Shown one piece after another: positions 7,656-16,449 of a stretch of DNA of 64,000 nucleotides (positions are counted from its first letter, which is position 1; each line of letters begins with the position of its first letter). The DNA is from Actinomadura fibrosa (GTDB lineage: Bacteria; Actinomycetota; Actinomycetes; Streptosporangiales; Streptosporangiaceae). The stretch spans positions 1 through 64,000 of the forward strand of contig NZ_CAACUY010000003.1 in NCBI RefSeq assembly GCF_900659615.1, read 5' to 3'. Under the pieces are notes generated by a model. That model saw only the letters and a list, made by a program, of their open reading frames with translations, did not search any database and was not told the origin of the DNA. The position numbers and the translations under genes were made by a program.

Positions 7656-8645
7656 TCAGCGGAGCGCGCCGCCCCCGGGCACGTCGTCGAGGAACCCGCC
7701 CGTTCCGGCGAGGGACGGCACCGTACCGGGCGGCGGAAGCCAGCCGCAGCGCGCCGCGACCTGCCGGGCGGAGTCGACGAACGCCTCCACATGCGGCACG
7801 GGGGAGAGGTCCTCGGTGCAGGGCGCGGTCATGATGGCCCAGTCGAACACCGGGACCGGCTCGACGAGAGGACGGAAGACCAGATCGGCGGGCGGATCGT
7901 CCCACCGGACCGTGGGCACGACGCAGTTCCCCTCCCGCAGCACGTCCGCCGCCCCGTGCGCGCCGTGCGTCGCGCCGGGCCACCGGCGCGGCCGCACCCC
8001 CGCCTGCCGGCAGAACTGCGCGATGAACTCGATCCACTCGCCGGCGACCTCGTCGGCGGGCATCAGCAGCGGCTCGCCGGCGAGCCGCGCCACCGGCACC
8101 GCGTCCAGCCGGGAGAGCGGGTGGGCGGCGCTCAGGCCGAGCACGACGGGCTCCCGGCGGATCACCTCCGCGGGGACGTCGAGCGGGCAGTGCGCGGCCA
8201 GCCCGAGCAGGACGTCGAGGCGGCCCTCGCGCAGCGCGGCCAGGCCGCGGTCCACGCCCTCCTCGACCTGCCACGTGGAGATCTGCGGATGCCGCCGCCG
8301 GAAGGCGCGCAGCAGGACGGCGCCGGTCTGGAGGTCGCTGGAGGAGATGTCGATGCGCAGGGAGCGCCGGTAGTCGCCGCTGCCGGCCCGGCGGGCGGCG
8401 CTGACGGCGTCGTCGGCGGCGGCGATGGACTGCCGGGCGGGGCCGAGCATCGCGGCGCCCGCGGGGGTCAGCCGCACGCTGCGGGTGGTCCGCTCGAAGA
8501 GCTTGACGCCGAGTTCCTGTTCGAGCTGCTGGATGATCCTGCTCAGCGCCTGCTGCGACACGAAGGAACGCCGTGCGGCGACGGAGAAACTGAGGGCGTC
8601 CGCCACGGCGACGAAGTTCCGGAGATGTTTGAGTTCCAGACCCAT
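7656..8645 (-). CDS. LysR family transcriptional regulator, copy 1
   Basis: About 329 residues from the ATG at 8645 (MGLELKHLRNF). An N-terminal winged helix-turn-helix (ARRSFVSQQALSRIIQQLE) is followed by a two-lobed effector domain. It is a close paralogue of the LysR gene at 10805-11710: they share long stretches such as VRLTPAGAAMLGPARQSIAA and ADLVFRPLVEPVPVFDWAIM. The ATG abuts a CGTTC-G-GAACG palindrome and lies 7 bases after a TACGTT -10 box, so the transcript is probably leaderless and self-occluding. It is divergent from the MDR gene at 8805, its likely target. The copy 1 C-terminus carries an extra Pro/Gly-rich tail absent from copy 2. Confidence 0.92.
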   Translation of the reverse strand: MGLELKHLRNFVAVADALSFSVAARRSFVSQQALSRIIQQLEQELGVKLFERTTRSVRLTPAGAAMLGPARQSIAAADDAVSAARRAGSGDYRRSLRIDISSSDLQTGAVLLRAFRRRHPQISTWQVEEGVDRGLAALREGRLDVLLGLAAHCPLDVPAEVIRREPVVLGLSAAHPLSRLDAVPVARLAGEPLLMPADEVAGEWIEFIAQFCRQAGVRPRRWPGATHGAHGAADVLREGNCVVPTVRWDDPPADLVFRPLVEPVPVFDWAIMTAPCTEDLSPVPHVEAFVDSARQVAARCGWLPPPGTVPSLAGTGGFLDDVPGGGALR

Positions 8646-8658
8646 CGTTCGGAACGTA
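8646..8658 (-). promoter_or_regulatory. Palindromic operator and -10 box at the LysR-1 start
   Basis: 8646-8656 reads CGTTC-G-GAACG, a perfect 5-bp inverted repeat directly next to the start codon. On the minus strand it overlaps TACGTT (8658-8653), a plausible -10 box 7 bases before the ATG. Binding of a regulator here would block the leaderless start. Confidence 0.4.
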
Positions 8659-8804
8659 CCCGTGCGAGCAGGCCGGATCCACATTTACCCGGACAAGATG
8701 TCAATGCCGCCCTGATCCGTGTCACCGCGCCCTTGTCACGGGCCGCGGGCCTGCTGGAGCCTGCTGCAATAGGTCGAATTGCCGTCACGTGGAGTGGGCG
8801 TTTG

Positions 8805-9728
8805 ATGCGTGCGATCAGTCAGCGGGCCTTCGGCGGCCCGGAAGTGCTCGAATTCGTCGAACTGCCGAAGCCGAGACCGCGGCGCGGTGAGGTGCTCGTG
8901 CGGGTCGAGGGCGCCAGCGTCAACCCGGTCGACACCTATCTGCGGTCCGGCCGGGTCCAGTTCTTCGGGCCGCCGCCGTTCACGCTCGGTTTCGACCTGT
9001 CGGGGGTGGTGGAGGAGGCCGGCCCCGGGGTGACCCGGTTCGGGCCGGGCGACGCGGTCTTCGGCATGCCGCGGTCGCCCGCGGCCACGCACGCCGAGTA
9101 CACCCTCGCGCCCGAGGCCGACATCACCGCCAAACCCGAGGCGCTGGACCACGTGGCCGCGGCCGCCATGCCGGCGGCGGCGCTCACCGCCTGGCAGGCC
9201 CTCGTGCGGACCGCGGACGTGGCGCCCGGCCAGCGCGTCCTCGTGCACGGCGCGGCGGGCGGCGTGGGCCACTTCGCCGTCCAGGTGGCGAAGGCGAGGG
9301 GCGCCCACGTGCTGGCGACCGCGCGCGCGGACCGGCACGAATTCCTCGCCGGGCTCGGCGTCGACGAGCCGATCGACTACCGGACGCAGGACTTCGCCGA
9401 GGTCGCCCGCGACATCGACGTCGTCGTCGACCCGGTCGGCGGCGACTACGGCGTCCGGTCGCTGGCCACGCTGCGGGGGAACGGCATCCTCGTGGCGATC
9501 TCACCGGACCAGCGGGTCACGGCCGAGAAGGCGCGGCGGCACGGCGCGCGCTTCGCGGCGCTGGGGGTGACGGCGTCGAGCGCGGACATGGCGGCGCTCG
9601 CCGGCCTGGCCGCGGACGGGCGGCTGCGCGCCCACGTCGAGCGATGCCTGCCGTTGGAGCAGGCGGCGAAGGGACATGAATTCCTGGAGGCGGGCCGGAT
9701 GAAGGGAAAAGTGGTCCTGACCCCCTGA
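8805..9728 (+). CDS. NADPH:quinone reductase-type medium-chain dehydrogenase (zinc-independent)
   Basis: A 307-residue MDR-superfamily oxidoreductase. GEVLVRVEGASVNPVD and the GFDLSGVVEEAGPGVTRFGPGD loop form the GroES-like half, and VLVHGAAGGVGHFAVQVAK is the NADPH-binding glycine motif. No zinc-binding cysteines are present, which fits the quinone oxidoreductase/zeta-crystallin branch reducing quinones or enones. The ATG follows GGAGTGGG. It is divergent from LysR-1 with 159 bases between them and followed by an SDR, so this is probably a quinone or electrophile detoxification unit. Confidence 0.9.
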   Translation: MRAISQRAFGGPEVLEFVELPKPRPRRGEVLVRVEGASVNPVDTYLRSGRVQFFGPPPFTLGFDLSGVVEEAGPGVTRFGPGDAVFGMPRSPAATHAEYTLAPEADITAKPEALDHVAAAAMPAAALTAWQALVRTADVAPGQRVLVHGAAGGVGHFAVQVAKARGAHVLATARADRHEFLAGLGVDEPIDYRTQDFAEVARDIDVVVDPVGGDYGVRSLATLRGNGILVAISPDQRVTAEKARRHGARFAALGVTASSADMAALAGLAADGRLRAHVERCLPLEQAAKGHEFLEAGRMKGKVVLTP

Positions 9729-9936
9729 CCGGTTCCTGTCCGGCCCCGCGCCGGTCCGGCCGACATGACGAAGAAAAGACAAAACCGGGCCGTTTCGCAC
9801 GCGACCTGACAAAGCATCGGCTGGCCGAGGTCATCCGCTTGTCGCGGTCGACCTGAAAAGGAAAGCATTGCGTTGGCCGCGCCGGTCGGCGCGCGGAAGA
9901 CGATGGTCCGAACCGCGGGAAGAAAAGGGAACGCCC

Positions 9937-10779
9937 ATGCCCTACCGTCAACCAGGGAACTGGCTCATCACCGGCGCCTCGTCCGGATTCGGGCAGGCCA
10001 TCGCCACGGCCGTGCTCGAACGCGGGGGGAGGGCCCTGCTGGGAGCGCGGCGCACCCACCTGCTCGACCCGCTCGTGGAGCGCCACCCGGACCGGGCCGT
10101 CGCGCAGCCGCTCGACGTGACCGTGCCGGAGCAGGTCGACGCGGCCGTCGCCGCCGCCGTCGACCGGTTCGGCGGCATCGACGTGCTGGTCAACAACGCC
10201 GGGTCGGGCCAGCTCGGCGCGGTCGAGGAGACCGCCGACGCCGAACTCCGCCGCCTGTTCGAGGTGCACGTCTTCGCCCCGGCGGCGCTGGTCCGCGCGG
10301 TGCTGCCGGTGATGCGGCGGCAAGGCGGCGGCGCGATCGTGCAGATGTCCAGCAGCTTCGGCCGGTACTCGGCGCCGGGGCTGTCGGCGTACAGCGCGAC
10401 CAAGTTCGCCCTGGAGGGCCTGAGCCAGGCGCTCGCGGCGGAGGTCGCGCCGTTCGGCATCGACGTCCTGGTGGTCGAGCCCGGCGCGTTCCGCACCGGC
10501 ATCCTCGACGGCGCCTTCCACCATTCGGCGGCCATGCCGGAGTACGACGGGGTCGTGGGGCCCGTCCGGGAGATGCTCGGCGGCCTCAACGGCACCCAGC
10601 CCGGCGACCCCGCGAAGGCCGCCGCGGCGATCGTGACCGCGCTGGGATCGGAGGCCCCGCCGCTGCGCCTGCCGCTCGGCGAGGACGCGGTCGCCGGCGT
10701 CCGCGACGAGATCGAGGGCGCCGCCAAGGAGCTGGAGGCGTGGGAGTCCCTGGCCCGCGCCACGGCGTTCGACGGCTGA
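9937..10779 (+). CDS. SDR family oxidoreductase, copy 1
   Basis: 280 residues. The Rossmann motif is TGASSGFG near residue 13, then NNAG and the catalytic Ser (MSSSFG), Tyr and Lys (YSATK) of a classical short-chain dehydrogenase. The C-terminal region (GDPAKAAAAIV...PPLRLPLG) matches the pattern of the tandem SDRs at 13704 and 14569, so all three belong to one subfamily. An AAAAGGGA ribosome-binding site precedes the ATG. It lies between the two LysR genes, convergent with the second. Substrate is unknown. Confidence 0.92.
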   Translation: MPYRQPGNWLITGASSGFGQAIATAVLERGGRALLGARRTHLLDPLVERHPDRAVAQPLDVTVPEQVDAAVAAAVDRFGGIDVLVNNAGSGQLGAVEETADAELRRLFEVHVFAPAALVRAVLPVMRRQGGGAIVQMSSSFGRYSAPGLSAYSATKFALEGLSQALAAEVAPFGIDVLVVEPGAFRTGILDGAFHHSAAMPEYDGVVGPVREMLGGLNGTQPGDPAKAAAAIVTALGSEAPPLRLPLGEDAVAGVRDEIEGAAKELEAWESLARATAFDG

Positions 10780-10781
10780 GG

Positions 10782-10796
10782 CCGGCCCCGGGCCGG
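10782..10796. terminator. Short GC hairpin between convergent SDR-1 and LysR-2
   Basis: CCGGCC (10782-10787) and GGCCGG (10791-10796) flank a three-base loop. It is the only hairpin in the 25-base gap between the two convergent stop codons. It is weak and lacks a T run. Confidence 0.35.
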
Positions 10797-10804
10797 GCGC
10801 CGCG

Positions 10805-11710
10805 TCACCCCAGCCAGTCGCTCTTCGCCGCGACGTCGCGGGCGCATTCCACGAACGACTTCACCCGCGCCGCGTTCTCCGAGCCGGGGGCGCTCATGAT
10901 GGCCCAGTCGAACACCGGGACCGGGTCGACCAGGGGGCGGAACACCAGGTCGGCGGGCGGGTCGTTCCAGCGGTTCGTGGGCACGACGCAGCCCGCCTCG
11001 CGGACCGCGTCCGCCGCGCCGCTGGAGCCGTGGGTGACGCCGGGCCACCGCCGCACGCCGATGCCCGCCCGCCGGCAGAACTGCGCGACGAACTCGACCC
11101 ACTCGATCGCGGTCTCGTCGGCGGGGAGCAGGAGCTCCTGGTCGGCGAGGCGGGCGACGGGGACGGCGTCGAGCTGGGCGAGCGGATGGGTGGCGGTCAT
11201 GCCGAGGACGACCGGCTCCCGGCGGATGACCTCGGCCGGGATGTCGATCGGGCAGTGCGTGGCCAGGCCGAGCAGGACGTCGAGGCGGCCCTCGCGCAGC
11301 GCGGTCAGGCCGCGGTCGACGCCCTCCTCGACCTGCCACAGCGGGATCTGCGGGTGCCGCCGGCGGAAGTGGCGCAGCAGGACGGCGCCGGTCTGGAGCC
11401 CGCTGGAGGAGATGTCGATGCGCAGGGCGCGCTGGTAGTCGCCGTCGTCGGCGCGCCGGGCGGCGTTGACGGCGTTCTCCGCGGCGGCGATCGACTGCCG
11501 GGCGGGCCCGAGCATCGCGGCGCCCGCGGGGGTCAGCCGCACGGTGCGGGTGGTCCGCTCGAACAGCCGGACGCCGAGCTGCTGTTCGAGCTGCTGGATG
11601 ATCCTGCTCAGCGCCTGCTGGGACACATGCGACCGCCGCGCGGCGACGGAGAAACTCAGGTCTTCCGCGACGGCGACGAAGTACCGAAGTTGTTTGAGTT
11701 CCGGACCCAT
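10805..11710 (-). CDS. LysR family transcriptional regulator, copy 2
   Basis: 301 residues from the ATG at 11710 (MGPELKQLRYF). The HTH (ARRSHVSQQALSRIIQQLE) and effector domain are near-copies of those in LysR-1. Differences cluster in the effector domain and C-terminus, suggesting a duplication followed by ligand divergence. A promoter TGGACT-N17-TAGGAT ends 11 bases before the ATG, giving a very short leader. It lies downstream of, and convergent with, SDR-1; the nearest divergent region is the 223-base gap before the MFS gene. Confidence 0.92.
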   Translation of the reverse strand: MGPELKQLRYFVAVAEDLSFSVAARRSHVSQQALSRIIQQLEQQLGVRLFERTTRTVRLTPAGAAMLGPARQSIAAAENAVNAARRADDGDYQRALRIDISSSGLQTGAVLLRHFRRRHPQIPLWQVEEGVDRGLTALREGRLDVLLGLATHCPIDIPAEVIRREPVVLGMTATHPLAQLDAVPVARLADQELLLPADETAIEWVEFVAQFCRRAGIGVRRWPGVTHGSSGAADAVREAGCVVPTNRWNDPPADLVFRPLVDPVPVFDWAIMSAPGSENAARVKSFVECARDVAAKSDWLG

Positions 11711-11721
11711 TTCAGTTGCCA

Positions 11722-11750
11722 ATCCTAGCCGGGCGGGCGAAGCGAGTCCA
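11722..11750 (-). promoter_or_regulatory. Promoter of LysR-2
   Basis: Minus strand TGGACT (11750-11745), 17 bases, TAGGAT (11727-11722). Transcription would begin only about four bases before the ATG at 11710. Confidence 0.5.
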
Positions 11751-11933
11751 CCGATCCCTCCTCGTACCGTTATGGCACCGGAGTTCGTGGAAAGACCTCG
11801 CCTTCCGCGCTGCGCGGGACCCATTCCGGACCCGATGGCGCGGCTTTTACGGGCGGCCTTGACAGCGGATATGGCCGCTTCTGACGTCCGGTCGGACTGG
11901 CGCCGGGCGGGAGCGGCGTCCGTGCCGGGCGGC

Positions 11934-13436
11934 TCACGCGTCCCGGTCGGTGGGCTCCGTTCCGGTCGTGGGCGCCGATGCGGGAACGGGGTCCGCGGCC
12001 GGGGCCGCGGGGGCCGGCGCCATGCGGCCCGTGACGGTGACGAGCGCGCCGAGGAGCGGGAGGGCGGCGCCGATGACCGCGCCGACGTGCAGGGCGGTGA
12101 CGTAGTCGCCCGGGGAGCCGCCGCTGCCGAGGGAGGCGCCGACGCCGGTCGCGACCAGGGCCAGGCCGAGCCCGCCGCCGATCTGCAGCGCGGTCTGCTG
12201 GATGCCCGCCGCGACGCCCTGCTCGGCGCCGCCGACCCCGGTCACGCCGCCGATCGCGTACGCCGGGTAGGCGTTGCCCATGCCCAGCCCGAGGCAGATC
12301 AGCGAGGAGGGCAGCAGGACGGCCGCGTAGGCGGTGCCCGCGTCGACGCGGACCAGCATGACCATGCCGATCGCGACCAGGAGCATCCCGGCGCCGCCGG
12401 TGGCGCGCAGCCCCAGGCGCTGGACGGCGACGGGCGCCAGGTAGCGGGAGACGGCGGCGGACGCCGCGGCGGCCGGCAGCAGCGCCAGCCCCGTCTCCAG
12501 CGGCGAGTAGCCGAGGACCTCCTGGGTGTAGAGCGTCACGATGTACGCGTACCCGAACGGCGCGGCGAGGACGGTCAGCGACGCGATGTCGGACGTCCGC
12601 AGCACCGGGAGCCGGAAGATCCGCAGCGGCAGGAGCGGGTCGGGGTGCCGGGCCTCGTTGACGACGAAGCCCGCCAGCAGGGCCAGGGCCGCCGCCGCGG
12701 CCGCCGCGGTGAGGGGCACGGGCACGGTCCGGCCGGCGATCTGCGTGACGGCGAACGCGAGGAGGAGCAGTCCCGCGGTGCCGAGCACCCCGCCGAGCGG
12801 GTCGAAGCCGCGCGACCGGTCGCGCGCGCCGGTGTCGGGGGCGACGGTGCGGACGGCCAGCAGGAGGGTGACGGCGACGATCGGCACCTTCACGAAGAAG
12901 ATCCAGCGCCAGTCCAGCAGCTCGGTGAGCACGCCGCCGAGGATGAGCCCCGCGGAGAAGCCGGAGGCCGCCGCCGCGGAGAACACGCCGAAGGCCCGGT
13001 TCCGCTCGGGGCCCTCGGCGAACGTCCGCGCGATGATGGCGACGCCGGCGGGCACGGTGAGCGCGGCGCCGACGCCTTGCAGCCCGCGGGCCGCGACGAT
13101 CACGGCCGGGTGCGGCGCCAGCCCCGCGACGAGCGACATGCCGCCGAAGACGGCGAGGCCCGCGAGCAGCACGCGGCGCGGCCCGAGCAGGTCGGCGGCC
13201 CGGCCGCCGAACAGCAGGAAGCCGGCGTAGGTGAGCACGTAGGCGTTGACCGTCCACTGCACGCCGGACGCCGACAGGTCCATGCCGCGCCGGATGTCGG
13301 GCAGGGCGACCTGGGTGATGGACAGGTCCAGCGCGTCGAGCAGGATCGCGGTGCTCACCACGAGCAGCACCAGGGACGTCCGCGCCCCGGTGGAGGCGGT
13401 CCGGGCCCCGTCGCCCGCGGGGTTGCCTTCGTTCAT
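11934..13436 (-). CDS. MFS drug/efflux transporter of the DHA2 (14-TM) type
   Basis: 500 residues with about 14 hydrophobic helices. Helix 1 carries ILLDALDLSITQVALPDI (motif D1), helix 4 RGLQGVGAALTVPAG and helix 5 the antiporter motif (GFSAGLILGGVLTELLDWRWIFFVKVP), as in EmrB/QacA/LfrA proton-drug antiporters. Both termini are hydrophilic and probably cytoplasmic. It is divergent from the SDR pair. No dedicated TetR lies beside it, so it may be controlled by one of the LysR proteins. Confidence 0.92.
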   Translation of the reverse strand: MNEGNPAGDGARTASTGARTSLVLLVVSTAILLDALDLSITQVALPDIRRGMDLSASGVQWTVNAYVLTYAGFLLFGGRAADLLGPRRVLLAGLAVFGGMSLVAGLAPHPAVIVAARGLQGVGAALTVPAGVAIIARTFAEGPERNRAFGVFSAAAASGFSAGLILGGVLTELLDWRWIFFVKVPIVAVTLLLAVRTVAPDTGARDRSRGFDPLGGVLGTAGLLLLAFAVTQIAGRTVPVPLTAAAAAAALALLAGFVVNEARHPDPLLPLRIFRLPVLRTSDIASLTVLAAPFGYAYIVTLYTQEVLGYSPLETGLALLPAAAASAAVSRYLAPVAVQRLGLRATGGAGMLLVAIGMVMLVRVDAGTAYAAVLLPSSLICLGLGMGNAYPAYAIGGVTGVGGAEQGVAAGIQQTALQIGGGLGLALVATGVGASLGSGGSPGDYVTALHVGAVIGAALPLLGALVTVTGRMAPAPAAPAADPVPASAPTTGTEPTDRDA

Positions 13437-13649
13437 GATGGTCCCTCGGTCGGTGATTTCCCAAGCTAATGGTGCCGCGGAGCCTTTCGAGCCATTCGTA
13501 TGACACCGAACCGGGATGGTTTCACATCAAATCATTGTCATTCGCGGCGGCCGGGAATTCGCCGCCCGGCTCATGATTGGGGAACGTGACGAAGTGCGCG
13601 CCTCTTGGTTGTGCCCGCACCGGGCCCCGGCGGATGGTTTCCCTGCGGT

Positions 13650-13667
13650 CCGCATATCCGGATGCGG
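13650..13667. promoter_or_regulatory. Inverted repeat in the MFS/SDR divergent region
   Basis: CCGCAT (13650-13655) and ATGCGG (13662-13667) flank the six-base palindrome ATCCGG, about 37 bases before the GTG of SDR-2. It is a candidate operator for the divergent genes. The rest of this 267-base gap shows no other clear element. Confidence 0.35.
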
Positions 13668-13703
13668 GGCGGCCGGGCGATTCGCAGGAGAGAGGGGAAC
13701 GTC

Positions 13704-14552
13704 GTGGCAGAGGCGAGTGGTGGCCGGGTGTGGCTGATCACCGGGACGTCGAGCGGGTTCGGGCGGGCGCTGGCGGAGGCGGTGGTGGCGCGGGGCGACC
13801 GGCTGGTGGCGGCGGTGCGCCGGCCGGAGACCAACAAGGACCTGGTGGCGCTCGCGCCCGGCCGGGTGCGGGTGGTCGAGGTCGACGTGACCGACCGGGA
13901 GCGGGTGCGGGAGGCGGTGCGGATCGCCGTGGAGGCGTTCGGCCGGATCGACGTGGTCGTCAACAACGCCGGCTTCGGGCTGCTGGGGGGCGTGGAGGAG
14001 GCGACCGACGAGCAGATCCGCGACCAGTTCGACGTGAACGTCTTCGGGGTGTTCGACGTGACGCGGGCGGTGCTGCCGGTGCTGCGCCGCCAGCGCAGCG
14101 GCCACATCATCACGATGTCGTCGATCGCGGGCATGGTGGGCGCGCCCGGGCTGGCCTGGTACGACGCCACCAAGTTCGCGGTGGAGGGGTTCTCGGAGGC
14201 GCTGGCGGCCGAGGTCGCGGCGATCGACGTCAAGGTGACGATCATCGAGCCGGGCAACTTCCGCACCGACTGGACCGGCCGCTCGATGGTGCGGTCCGAG
14301 CCGATCGCCGACTACGCGCCGTCGATCGAGTACTGGCGCGACCTGTTCACCCAGCTCGACGGCAAGCAGGAGGGCGACCCGGCGAAGGCCGCGCAGGCGA
14401 TCATCCGGGTGGTCGAGGCCGACGATCCGCCGCTGCGGCTGGTGCTGGGCGCGGACGCGCTCGGCTACATCCGCGCGAAGCTCGAAGGCCAGCGCGCCGA
14501 GCAGGACGCCTGGGAGGAACTGTCCCTGGACGTCAACTTCACCGACGCCTGA
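13704..14552 (+). CDS. SDR family oxidoreductase, copy 2 (tandem)
   Basis: 282 residues from a GTG with GGAGAGAGGGG upstream. The classical SDR features are TGTSSGFGRALAEAV (cofactor), NNAGFG, MSSIAG with the catalytic Ser, and YDATK with Tyr and Lys. The next gene is a tandem copy 16 bases downstream with near-identical N-terminal halves (GRALAEAVVARGDRLVAAVR shared). Both probably act on the same class of carbonyl substrate. Copies differ in the region after the active site (TGRSMVRSEP versus AGASMATAAAP), where substrate-binding loops lie. Confidence 0.92.
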   Translation: MAEASGGRVWLITGTSSGFGRALAEAVVARGDRLVAAVRRPETNKDLVALAPGRVRVVEVDVTDRERVREAVRIAVEAFGRIDVVVNNAGFGLLGGVEEATDEQIRDQFDVNVFGVFDVTRAVLPVLRRQRSGHIITMSSIAGMVGAPGLAWYDATKFAVEGFSEALAAEVAAIDVKVTIIEPGNFRTDWTGRSMVRSEPIADYAPSIEYWRDLFTQLDGKQEGDPAKAAQAIIRVVEADDPPLRLVLGADALGYIRAKLEGQRAEQDAWEELSLDVNFTDA

Positions 14553-14568
14553 GCGCCGAGAGGACCTG

Positions 14569-15435
14569 ATGATGGCGGAGACGAGCGAGGGCCGGGTGTG
14601 GCTGGTCACCGGCACCTCCAGCGGGTTCGGGCGGGCGCTGGCCGAGGCCGTGGTGGCCCGGGGCGACCGGCTGGTGGCGGCCGTGCGGCGGCCGGAGAGC
14701 AACGACGACCTGGCGGCCCGCGCCCCGGACCGGGTCCGGGTCGTGCGGGCCGACGTGACCCGGCCGGAGGACGTGCGGGCGGCCGTCCGCGTCGCGACGC
14801 GGGAGTTCGGCCGGATCGACGCCGTGGTGAACAACGCGGGCTTCGGCCTGCTCGGCGGGGTCGAGGAGGTCACCGACGAGCAGATCAGGGCGCAGCTGGA
14901 GGTGAACACCTTCGGCGTCTTCGACGTGACACGGGCCGTGCTGCCCGTGCTGCGCGCCCAGCGGTCGGGGCACATCTTCATGATCTCGTCCGTCGCGGGG
15001 CAGCTCGGGGCGCCGGGCCTGGCCTGGTACGACGCGAGCAAGTTCGCGGTGGAGGGGTTCTCGGAGGCGCTGGCGGCGGAGGTCGCGCCGATCGGCGTCA
15101 AGGTGACGATCATCGAGCCGGGCAACTTCCGGACCCACTGGGCGGGCGCCTCGATGGCGACGGCCGCGGCGCCGATCGCGGACTACGCCCCGTCCATCGA
15201 CCCGGTCCGGGAGCTGTTCGCCGGGCTGGACGGCGCGCAGCCCGGCGACCCGGCCCGGGCCGCCGAGGTGATCGTCGGTCTGCTGGACGCCCCCGATCCG
15301 CCGCTGCGCCTGGTGCTCGGCGGTGACGCCCTCGAACTGATCCAGGGGAAGCTGTCGCGGCAGACCGCGGAGATGGACGCGTGGCGGGAGGTCACGTACT
15401 CCACCGACTTCGACGCGGCGCGGCCCGTCCGGTAG
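14569..15435 (+). CDS. SDR family oxidoreductase, copy 3 (tandem)
   Basis: 288 residues starting with two ATG codons behind GAGAGGACC. It has the same motif set as copy 2: TGTSSGFG, NNAGFG, ISSVAG and YDASK. It is co-transcribed with copy 2. The close similarity, including at the DNA level in the first third, indicates a recent local duplication. It ends just before a strong hairpin terminator. Confidence 0.92.
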   Translation: MMAETSEGRVWLVTGTSSGFGRALAEAVVARGDRLVAAVRRPESNDDLAARAPDRVRVVRADVTRPEDVRAAVRVATREFGRIDAVVNNAGFGLLGGVEEVTDEQIRAQLEVNTFGVFDVTRAVLPVLRAQRSGHIFMISSVAGQLGAPGLAWYDASKFAVEGFSEALAAEVAPIGVKVTIIEPGNFRTHWAGASMATAAAPIADYAPSIDPVRELFAGLDGAQPGDPARAAEVIVGLLDAPDPPLRLVLGGDALELIQGKLSRQTAEMDAWREVTYSTDFDAARPVR

Positions 15436-15440
15436 CGGAG

Positions 15441-15483
15441 CGCCGAGACCGCCGCCGGACGCGTTCCGGCGGCGGTCTCGGCG
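15441..15483. terminator. Strong bidirectional terminator after the SDR pair
   Basis: A perfect 18-bp stem (15441-15458 with 15466-15483) around a 7-base loop, between the convergent SDR-3 and TMEM175 genes. Confidence 0.8.
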
Positions 15484-15530
15484 TTCCGGCGGTCTCGGCG
15501 TTCCGGCGGTCTCGGCGTTCCGGCGGTCTC
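15484..15530. repeat. 17-base tandem repeats derived from the terminator arm
   Basis: TTCCGGCGGTCTCGGCG occurs at 15484-15500 and 15501-15517, and its first 13 bases recur at 15518-15530. The right arm of the adjacent terminator is a version of the same unit with three extra bases. The last copy runs into the stop codon of the TMEM175 gene. Confidence 0.85.
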
Positions 15531-16191
15531 ACGCCTCGTCGATGCTGGGGATCCAGATCGGGTTCGCGGCGTAGTAGACGGCGAGCAGCCCGTGCAGCGC
15601 CAGGGTGGCCGGCGCGGAGACGAACGCCAGGGCCACCGCCAGCGGGTAGACGGCGAGGCCGAGCCCGAACTTCAGCCGCATGGCGCGGGCGTGGGCGTTG
15701 TCGACATGGGCGTGGAAGAGGTGCCCGGTCCGGGTGACGTAGAGCCAGAACAGCATGAAGACGACCGCCTGCGCCATCATGAAGCCGCTGAACACGGCGG
15801 CCGCGGCGTGCGCGTCGGCGCCGCCGCCGCCGAGATGCTCGGCCACCAGCGCCGTGGGCCACGGCAGCGCGGAGACGACCAGGAGCAGCAGCAGGTTCAG
15901 GCAGATCAGGAGGCGGTCGACCCGGGCGATGTAGCCGAAGACGGTGTGGTGGTTCGCCCAGATGATCCCGATCACCAGGAAGGTGACCACGTGCGCCGCG
16001 TAGGACGGCCACAGGCCGGCCAGGGCGGACCACAGCGACGCGCCGTCGCGCGCGTCCGGCACCTCGATGTCCAGGACGAGCAGGGTCGCGGCGATGGCGA
16101 AGACGCCGTCGCTGAACATCTCGACCCTGCGCGGATCCGACGCCGTGCCCGGCCGCACCGGAGGGCTCTGCGCGCTCGTCTGCGTGCTCAC
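15529..16191 (-). CDS. TMEM175-like potassium channel (DUF1211)
   Basis: A 220-residue membrane protein with six hydrophobic helices. The diagnostic motif on helix 1 is RVEMFSDGVFAIAATLLVL, matching the R-x3-F-S-D pattern that defines bacterial and lysosomal TMEM175 channels. A single six-helix repeat is the bacterial form, which assembles as a tetramer and conducts K+. Helix 2 also carries the conserved IWANHHTVF. The gene shares its terminator with SDR-3. A physiological role in membrane potential or pH is inferred from the family only. Confidence 0.9.
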   Translation of the reverse strand: MSTQTSAQSPPVRPGTASDPRRVEMFSDGVFAIAATLLVLDIEVPDARDGASLWSALAGLWPSYAAHVVTFLVIGIIWANHHTVFGYIARVDRLLICLNLLLLLVVSALPWPTALVAEHLGGGGADAHAAAAVFSGFMMAQAVVFMLFWLYVTRTGHLFHAHVDNAHARAMRLKFGLGLAVYPLAVALAFVSAPATLALHGLLAVYYAANPIWIPSIDEA

Positions 16192-16449
16192 TCGTACTCA
16201 CCATCCAACAGGGTCGGTGGCCGCCGCTTTCCCCGCACGCTACGGAGTCCGCTCCGGTGGCGACGAGGCCGTCCGGGCACGGTGATCGGACTGCCCGTCC
16301 GGGCACGCCGATCGCCGGCGTGAACGGCCGGACGGCCTCCCCCGAAGGCGCTTACCGGGCGCCGCGCCCGCGGGCAGTCTGTGCGTGGAAGCGGTTCATT
16401 TCGGAGATCGCCCCGGCGAGGCGTGTCCAGCCGGGCGAGGGGAGGCGCC

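Noticed and set aside
11859-11864. TTGACA on the + strand as a -35 promoter element
   Set aside because: No TANNNT box lies at 16-19 bases downstream and no rightward gene follows; chance match.
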